A stretch of 64,000 bases of DNA, from positions 786,808 through 850,807 of the forward strand of contig JAYKAV010003077.1 of assembly GCA_035582835.1 (NCBI GenBank). Reading direction: 5' to 3'. The notes under the pieces are model-generated. The model did no database searches. It saw only the letters and a program-made list of their open reading frames with translations, and had not been told where the DNA came from. Shown in pieces: positions 56,950 through 64,000 of the stretch (the first letter of the stretch is position 1; the number at the start of each line of letters is the position of its first letter). The stretch is from Phoebastria nigripes. Lineage: Eukaryota; Chordata; Aves; Procellariiformes; Diomedeidae. The position numbers and the translations under genes were made by a program.

Positions 56950-57659
56950 GCAGAGGGCTGCAGATTCAAACTCCGAACACCGGGAGAGGTGATATCAAGA
57001 TGTGTTATATAGTCAGAGGATTTGCTTGTGGTTCCAGAATTCCTTAATCCAAGCTAAGGCAAAAGAGGAGTCAGCGTGCTGGCACTGGTCTCAGTTTCAG
57101 TGGTCTGGGAGCACAAGAGCTGAGAGGACCAACCTCCTCTGGATCCAGGTGGCCCCGGGCTGCAGCAGGAGGTAGTGGATTAGTTGCAGCCAAGTCACTG
57201 CTACAGAGAGCCGAGGAAGTTATTTAGCAAGTCCCTTTTCATTGTTCTGCTGTCTCTCTTTTGGCCTCTTTCCTTCAGGGTTATTTTCGTGTGTCACTTC
57301 AGCCTCGGTGCATTGTGTTTTAGAAGTTTTCTCTCCTCGCACACCTGTGAGTTTGCCCTCCTTTCCTCATCCCGTGATCCCTACCCACCTGTTCGACACC
57401 ATCATCGTGTTTGGCTCCCAATATGTTTCACGGATCTGTTGCAACTCCAATTTACACAGATGAGGTTTGGCATAACAGAAACATATATCATCTACTTCCT
57501 TATGGTAGCTGTAGAGAACAGAAAGGGTATTTCCCCGTCTCCCTTCCCTGCAGTCACTTGAGTTACAGCATTTGAGGGTCTCCCCCTGCAAGCGGCTGCA
57601 GGGTGAGATTGTGATGGATTGACTCTGCCTTCTGTTTACACCAGCACTGCCTTTCATGC

Positions 57660-57960
57660 CCTGTTGCTATTTGTGTTTTTTGATGAATGATTAATTAGAA
57701 AAATAATCATTTGTAAATTGTGAGTGAACCAGACGTTTGGCCTTGCCTGTAGGGAAATAGAGTCTCTGAGCTCTGCTGTGGTGTGCAGCCTGCTCACAAA
57801 TGCAGGAGTATTCCCAGGCTAGTGATGAATTTACATGAAGTTCCCTTTCAGCATTTTAATGACTGTTACAGCTGAGTAACTAATGAAAGATATTAACAAA
57901 CAGAAGAAGTAAATATTTAATTTTTCTATAGCAGTTTTTCAGCTTGTGGCAGCCAGTATT
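57660..57960. promoter_or_regulatory. AT-rich high-complexity block
   Basis: Contains 'gattaattagaaaaataatc', a cluster of homeodomain cores, then 'cattttaatgactg' and 'gtaaatatttaatttt'. It has no simple repeats and no coding frame. The regulatory reading is inference from composition. Confidence 0.17.
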
Positions 57961-59302
57961 TTTAAACGTACGTATAGGAGAATTTCTGCCCCAATCTCTT
58001 CATCTCTGCCCTGAGTACAAAGCTGGCTGTATGTGTTGGACATAATGAACGTCTCTGCATAGACATTTTACCGTGAAATGTGCTGTTCCTCTGCCCTGTC
58101 ATGACAGGCTGCAGTCAGCATTCGACGGCTGTGGGTTAGCACAGCCGAAAAGGCATCTCCCTGCACCGGGGATTGTTGCAGCCTGTGGTCCCCTGAAGAT
58201 GAGATGGCCACAACAAGGTCATTCGGTAAACTACAGTGATTAGTGACTCCATCAAGAAAAACTGCTGAACGCAGCAGGGAGCAGTCATTTGAAATGTCTT
58301 AACTCTGATAATTTACCTTCTTCCACCTTTTAGTATTTCGCCTCCTTCCTTTGCCTGAAAAAGCCTGCTGGGTAAGATTTTCTGCGGGGTCTTGTTATTT
58401 CCCAGCAGATTCTCCTCCCTGTTTTTCTTTCGTATTCCTCCGTGGTTCACCAGGATGTGATGATCTGGTCTTACTGGGATTTGGGGTCAAGCTGAGGAAT
58501 GCTCTCCAGCCTAAAAGGTGGGCCACTGTCCTGCCCACATTGTATTCAGACATGCAGGGGAGACCTGGGGGCAGAAGTTGCCTGGAGGGAGGGTTTGCTG
58601 CGAGAAACAGTGGGGAGGATTTGTGGGAGGCCTTAGGGGTGTTTATTATTACGCAAGTGTGGAGCTGGCTGTGTACTACACCTGGGGTTTATTTTGGTGT
58701 ATGGTGAACCCAAGCCGTGCACACAAGATGGCACTGGGGGGGTGGCCGGTCTGACAGTCACGCTGTGTCTCGGGTGCAGTGCCAGGCACGGGGACACGGT
58801 GTGTTCATCCCACCTCGCTTCCAGGCTCGTGCCTGCTTTGCCATCCAGGCTCATAGCAGCAGACCCAGTGAGAAGCCCCATCCCGCTCTTGAATTAGACT
58901 GTGCAGTTATAAAGAGCTGGGGGAATTTTTTGCGGGTACAATCTGTGAACGAATGAGCCAGCTGAGATCTTCGTCTCTTAGGCATTATGTGCTTTGGAGG
59001 GGGAAGGAATAAATCTTTACTCTAAGCCTGCAGGAACTTCATCAAGCACTTATTTAAGGAATTTGGCCAACATCATATACCCACTATGTCATTGTGGTTC
59101 TCTGTGCAGGGCCCCACGTGATGTAAATCTCCCAGGGTTGTCTCTGGCTTTGTCTTGTTTTCGACAAAGCCTGTCCAGGCTCCGCACGACTGGGATCCAA
59201 CTGCCTTGGCTCTTCCCTGCTCTCATTTAGTCTCCCCAGCCTGCCATCTTTTACAGCCAAGAAAAACTTANGCTAAGTGATCAAAAGCATTCATCTGGAT
59301 GG

Positions 59303-59349
59303 AGATATATATATAGTGAGAGTGTGTGTGTATTTTTTTTTTTTTTTTT
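59303..59349 (+). repeat. (AT)n, (GT)n and T17 compound microsatellite
   Basis: A short (AT)n near 59304-59315, then a (GT)n near 59321-59331, then seventeen Ts (59333-59349). The adjacent simple repeats suggest a slippage-prone locus. Confidence 0.92.
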
Positions 59350-59835
59350 AAAGAGCTCATCAGAGTAGATCATAAAGCCAGAGTGAAATACAGTGAAATT
59401 TCCCATTGGAGACAGTGTTTCTTAAACTGTTTCCCATGGGAGTCCCTTTCTACCTGCATCTAGACTTAATTGCCTCTCCTGCTTCTATCTGTAAGCTTTG
59501 AAATATATGAGAAAATGTGAGAACAGGGCCTTCCAGGAGCAGGAGACAGGATGGGGACTGTCAGGATCCAACCCACCACTTCTGAGAGAGGTGAGGGGAA
59601 AATGGAGGCTTCCATGCCTCAAAATGTAGTATTTCATGCCTGCATGTGCAAATATGCATGGACACCCCCACTCACTAGTGGGTCTGCTTTCTCGCCTCTT
59701 CTGCTTCCCCATGCAAACACCCTGTCTGGGCACACATCTCCCTGCCCGTTGCGAGTGCTCGTGCAGACCTTCTTCCCTGCATGCCTCCTGTGAAAGGCTG
59801 TGCTACCTCCTCTATGTTAATAAAATATGAGCTGA

Positions 59836-59960
59836 GCCGATCTTCCCCTTTCTCCTCTGCTCTCCCCTCTACCTCCAGCTCCTCTTTACACGTCCTGCTG
59901 GCTATTCCTCTACCTTTCCCGTACTTAATCTGCCTCTCCTCTGCCTGGCTCTGTCCTTGC
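59836..59960 (+). repeat. Pyrimidine-rich tract
   Basis: A strongly C/T-biased stretch with repeated cctct/ctcct words. Its complement lacks A/T-rich stop codons, which helps explain why the longest open frame of the window (193 codons, minus strand, 59675-60256) lies across it. Confidence 0.75.
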
Positions 59961-60530
59961 CGAGCTGGGAGGTGATGAGCCCCATTTGCCGTGGAGGGTG
60001 CGTGGGTTCCTGATCCCTCCAGCGAGTGCCAAGTTGAAGCTAAATGCCCTGAGTCTGGTAGGCAGCAGGGAACAGTTTCATAGAGCTGCATGGTCAGGAT
60101 CAACTGTCCTTTGTTGCTGTTACGGGTGTGAAGTGGCTCAGTTATATGTGACTTGCCAGCTCTTTCATTAAGTGGAAGTCCAGGGGGAGAAAGGCCCCCG
60201 GTTATCAGCTTTGAAAGGTGCAGGGTCTGCATGGAGGCAGCCTCAGAGAAAAGCATGAGCTGGTTTTTCTCTGCTGCCTTCAGGTTAGTGCTGCCGCAGA
60301 GGTGTTCCCTGTAGGGCTGGACGTCGCCTGGTGCTGAGCTGGGGTTTTTGGCAGGACTGTCCTCTGTGATGCTGGACCAGCTCCTTTTGGGACTGGGCTT
60401 TGTGCTTAACCAAAGCAGGTTACATGTAGGGTTTAACTGGCCTCTGCCTTACTGATTTTTCTCCCATTACAAAACCTCAGACCTTTGCTGTCACCCTAGA
60501 TAGCTAGGTTCTGTGTAAATCAGTCCTACT

Positions 60531-60559
60531 TAAAAAAAAAAAAGCAAAAAGCAAAAACC
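60531..60559 (+). repeat. A-rich (GCAAAAA)n tract
   Basis: A11 followed by 'gcaaaaagcaaaaacc', two near-identical gcaaaaa units. Confidence 0.8.
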
Positions 60560-60589
60560 TTTCCTTCTCGTAGAGAGCAGGCACCTAGC

Positions 60590-60630
60590 AAGGTTGTTCC
60601 CCTTCCTAAACAACCTTAGGAAGGTTGTTT
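60590..60630. repeat. Three-armed inverted repeat
   Basis: AAGGTTGTT (60590-60598), its exact complement AACAACCTT (60609-60617), and AAGGTTGTT again (60621-60629). The middle arm can pair with either outer arm: upstream with a 10-base loop, or downstream with a 3-base loop and a tenth base pair (60608 with 60630). The two hairpins exclude each other. Confidence 0.9.
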
Positions 60631-62555
60631 CTTCCTTTCTAAAATGCTGAAGGGGATTAGATCGTATAATGGAGTATTCAACTGTCAGGTGATTTACAGC
60701 AAAGATGCAGTTGAGTTATGGGAGCTGTTAAAATGCCTGTTAAAGTACTAAATGTTTTTAAAAACTCATATTATTTGGCTGATAGAATGTAAAGGTCTAA
60801 TGGGAGCTATTACTTCGCTGTGTATAAATACACATTTGGGCAAGTGTTATTTATGTACGCTCTCACTATTGTGGGTTGGAGTGACCCAAAGCCATTGCCA
60901 CCAAATGGTTGTACATCAGCCTGTGCAAGCTAGGCAGTGGTTTAATTCCTGGTGGACGGTCAGACCAGAAGTCCTCACCCTGTGGAAGTTTAGCCTCCTC
61001 TTGGCCACGCTGGGGTGATTTGAGGAGTAGCGTTGAGGCATGCTTGTGCCTGGAGGTGATGGTTTTCTCCTAAGGATTTCAGTGCCTTGACTCACCGGCT
61101 TTGTAGAAGGTTTTGGCGAAAAAGCAGCAGGTCTGTAGTCCCAGACAACATGGATGCATCTTTCCTCGGCACTGGTGTTTCTCATGTCCTGGACTTGAAA
61201 TACAGATGGACGTGCATAAAAGCATGCAAGCCTAGATAAACACGTTCAGTGTTTGTACTTACTTTAAAGGGAACAGGGTAAATTTTTGGCCTGTGAACCT
61301 TGATAGTTTTTGATGTGGAAGATGGTCTTTATTTTTAAGACTCAGTTTTGCACCTGCTTTTAAACATGTTTGCCCAGAAGAAACAGTGGGGAGTCAGTCA
61401 GTTTGCCACAGAGGTTTATGACTGAGTGTCAGACCTCTTCTCTTCCCAGACCTTTGCATCCCAGCAGAGTCACTGCGACCTCCTGGTTACCCGGAGGTAA
61501 CCACCGGAGACAATAAAAGTCTGTTCCTGAGAAATAAATATGGGAGACTCTGGCAAAGTGCATATGATGTCCTCTAGTATACAGCATTTCTGGGTCAGCT
61601 GTAGCCATCTGGTCAGGATGCCCTCCTATAGTATATCTAAATTCAGATGCTGCTAGATTTGGTGAACAGCAGGTGTACACCCTGGTACATCATCCTTGCA
61701 CTGACAACCCATGGTTGATACAGAGGAAAAAGTTCACACCAGCTTCTCATCCAGTGTATGAAAAATTAATTCTTCTGGCTTTCTGGACTGTTGTATACCT
61801 GCAAAGGGTTGCAGTGTTGCGCTGTGTAAACTTGTGGTGGTGTACAGTAAATATTATGCTTTAACCGTCGCAGGTCTGACATTTCTGTTGAGTTATGTAC
61901 CATAATGTTTGAACACCATGGGTTGAATTTTGATCTTAAATACATGGGTGCACCTTAGTGCACGCCTGAAGAAAATTGGCCACTAAACTTGCAGGTTCAT
62001 GTGCACAGTCAGTGATTGTTCGAAGCATCTGGTGATGCCCCAAAAGGTATGAAATTAATTTTCAGGTACAATAAACAATATTTCAGCCCTGACTGGCTTG
62101 ACGGAAGCTTCATCTTCCAGCACTAGATATTGAAATGGGTTGCAGGATTGCATTTAAGAAGGGATTTGTTCTGCCTGTCTCTTTAGTGCAAAGGAAGCTC
62201 ACAAAGTTGTGCCCAAGCAGTGGTGATACAGCGGAGTGCTGCTTCGCCTGAGTGATGCCTCAAATCCTATACTGCAGCTGGAGGTTTGGAGTCGTCATTA
62301 ACTCTCTTACAAATTCCTCATCATGTAGATCAAATGGAGAGATTTTTTCTTCCTGTTTGTCTTTGTACAAGCTGGACATAGCCCTGTCTAAATTTATCAC
62401 CGACTGTTTTGGATAGGGGATTTCTGCACTGCTTTTTCCTCTGCACGTGAGGGGCTGTGCAGGACCCCTTTCCTGGGAGAGGGATGCTGGCTGGTAGCAA
62501 GTGAAAGGAGGCTCAGGAGGGGCGTGCGACTGCCCGTTCAGCGTTTCAATTTCAG

Positions 62556-62650
62556 TGCAAGGGTTGCCAGTGACTGGGAATTACTCAGTGCAAGGAAATC
62601 TCTGAAGAGGCTGCAGCAGGAAGTGTCTGTTGTGGGACGCGTGGTCTGTG
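62556..62650 (+). other. Candidate coding exon (unrecognised, low confidence)
   Basis: The acceptor side reads cgtttcaatttcag with AG at 62554-62555. The donor side reads TCTGTG|GTAAGC with GT at 62651. The 95 bp are open in one frame, giving 31 codons with a basic, possibly helical segment (LLSARKSLKRLQQE). It enters after two codon bases and leaves after one. It is on the strand favoured by base skew. No family is recognised and no neighbouring exon has a compatible phase. Confidence 0.17.
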
Positions 62651-64000
62651 GTAAGCTGCAATGGGAGTCCAGCAGCAAGACCAGTAAAGACTTGTTGGAA
62701 GGAGGTGCTGGACCCTTAGGACAGGGTCATCGAGACTGTACCAGCAGCAGCTAATCTGGTGTCTGCTCCTCTATACTAACATATTTGCACACTTGCCCCC
62801 ATATTATATCAGGTCTGTCTTGCCTTGGAAGAGTGTTTGTGAAGTCTAGAAGCATGGTAGGAGCAAACCCGCTTGATCCACAGCACGAAGCAGGCTCTGG
62901 TATTAATTGCTTCATGCCGTTAGCTCTGTAGGTCCCATTCAGGCCAGGCTCTAGATAAGAAAGTCGGTGTCAGAGCCATCCTTGCCCTTCTTGCTTGGAT
63001 TCAGAGGCTGGGAAATGATAAGTAATGTATTACACAAATTTAGCTCTCCTTTTTACTCTCCTGTTTATAATTGTCAAAGGTTTGAGCCTTCTGAAATAAT
63101 AAGGTTAAGTGGCCCTCTCTGACCTTAGGTGAATAGGAAAAAATATAGCTGTGTGAGACTCGGGCCATTACACCTCAACGGTGAAGAATCAGAGTCGTTT
63201 GAAAAGCCTGCTAAATTATCCTGCTTAATGGTGGACACTCACAAGGTGACTTACGGTGCTGAAAAAACATAAACATCCATAACTGTGACTCTGCTGCAAT
63301 CCAGAAGTGGGTTTGCCACATGCCTGTGTCTGGGTCGGTTAATAGGAGTGATGGCAGATGAGCTCCCATGGGCATCATCTCGCTGGGGATCCTGGGTGCT
63401 TGCTCCACAGCTGGACCCAAGCTGGGTGCCACTGTTACCCCAATTCCTGCGCAGATCCCAGGCAGCCGAGCTGTGGTCACACCTATGGTTTTAGAGCATG
63501 TATTTCATGCAGGAGGCTGGCCAGGCTGCCGCATGCCTTGCTGCGTGGCAGGTGCCTGTCGTCTCTCCAGGCAGCGAGGTGCTCTGCCTCGGGGCTCCCC
63601 ATCTCCGGGGATGGCAGGAACGGAGGGCTCTCTGTAGCTGTGCCCCTTGGAGTTGGTGGTTGCTGCTCCTTTGCTCAACAGTCTAAGGAGGGAAAAGTTT
63701 ATTTTCCTGTGGGGGTTGCCTTTTAGATGCCGCCTGTCTTACCCAATTGAGCAACAGACAGATAAAGCATAACTGGCTGATGTGAAGTTTGATTAAGGGC
63801 TTGGTAGCCAACATGTTCTTTTGGTGGAAGGAGAGCAAGCCTGTTGCTAATTTAACACCTGATCCAAAGAAACATGGAACTGGCACCAAGAAGTCATCCT
63901 TTCAGCTCTGGCCTTAAAAAACATAGCGAGTTTTGGCTTGGATAGGCATCTGTCTGCTCCAGTTAGGGGCTCAGAAGAAGAAACGTCCTTTTGTCCTTGA

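Larger units (their letters stand above)
50740..57659. other. Noncoding DNA with MIR remnants and one large exon candidate
   Basis: Holds two MIR-like remnants, an old repeat trace near 54.8 kb, and the 302-bp minus-strand exon candidate. Remaining frames are short or overlap on both strands. Confidence 0.45.
57961..64000. other. Unique noncoding DNA to window end
   Basis: Moderately GC-rich at 58500-60300 and 63300-63650, where overlapping frames occur on both strands. It holds the pyrimidine tract, the three-armed inverted repeat and the exon candidate at 62556-62650. Only one single N (59271) occurs in these 6 kb. Confidence 0.45.

Noticed and set aside
58334..58371. 38-bp microexon-like segment after ttaccttcttccaccttttag, with donor CTGG|GTAAGA
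   Set aside because: The acceptor is good, but a 38-bp open segment carries no evidence of coding, and its exit phase does not fit the candidate downstream.
59675..60256. Longest open frame in the window, 193 codons on the minus strand with an ATG start
   Set aside because: It lies antisense to a C/T-rich stretch, which suppresses stop codons. The translation matches no family I know, the ATG context is poor, and other frames overlap it.
1..64000. CRISPR arrays, bacterial operons, tRNA or rRNA genes, endogenous viral genes
   Set aside because: None seen. No regularly spaced repeats, no ribosome-binding-site-led gene rows, no cloverleaf or rRNA phrases, and no frame with a retroviral or other viral domain.

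Overview
The window looks like 64 kb of bird (avian) nuclear DNA that holds no complete protein-coding gene I can recognise. The clearest evidence is a 5'-truncated CR1 LINE at about 34227-34598. It ends in the bird-type CR1 3' end, with the target-site phrase followed by two copies of the 8-bp ATTCTRTG tail unit. A second, much older CR1 remnant lies at about 27445-27860, and several MIR-like SINE remnants are scattered through the window. Interspersed repeats are otherwise sparse, as is usual for birds. No open frame exceeds 193 codons, and none of the translations resembles a family I know. There is no sign of bacterial genes, operons, CRISPR arrays, rRNA, tRNA or viral genes.

Layout. 0-8 kb: unique noncoding DNA with poly-T tracts and one AT-rich, homeodomain-site-rich block near 3.0-3.25 kb. 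8.2-8.3 kb: a duplicated A-rich low-complexity island, then a quiet AT-rich block with a POU octamer at 8.7-9.0 kb. 13.4-14.2 kb: a reverse-oriented MIR beside an AT-rich block with a GATA/E-box/RUNX-type cluster. 17.0-17.6 kb: an AT-rich block with TCF-like and inverted CCAAT motifs, then a TATA-like box and a short CpG-rich hairpin, which together look promoter-like. 20.5-28.2 kb: six long poly-T tracts and the only multi-base gap (37 N). 26.8 and 28.9 kb: two copies of an almost identical 30-bp element. 32.3-36.5 kb: AT-rich blocks, the young CR1, and a sharp AT-to-CpG transition at 35.16 kb. 43-44 kb: GC-rich DNA with a cluster of single Ns. 45.1-45.8 kb: an AT-rich block with three SOX-type motifs, then a short CpG island-like patch. 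50-64 kb: more noncoding DNA, with a pyrimidine-rich stretch near 59.9 kb and a three-armed inverted repeat at 60.6 kb.

Two window-wide signals are the most informative. First, the plus strand is G+T rich: 55% G+T in 30 sampled lines, with T over A and G over C. In vertebrates this is the usual asymmetry of the sense strand of transcribed DNA, so the window may lie inside one or more large introns of a gene read on the plus strand. Second, of about 52 isolated single Ns, about 37 follow a C or precede a G. That is roughly 70% against about 39% expected, which fits heterozygous CpG transitions written as N.

I list five candidate exons with low confidence, because they have splice-like ends and an open frame. 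They do not form a phase-compatible chain, so most or all may be chance. The regulatory blocks are inferred only from composition and motifs; no conservation data were available.
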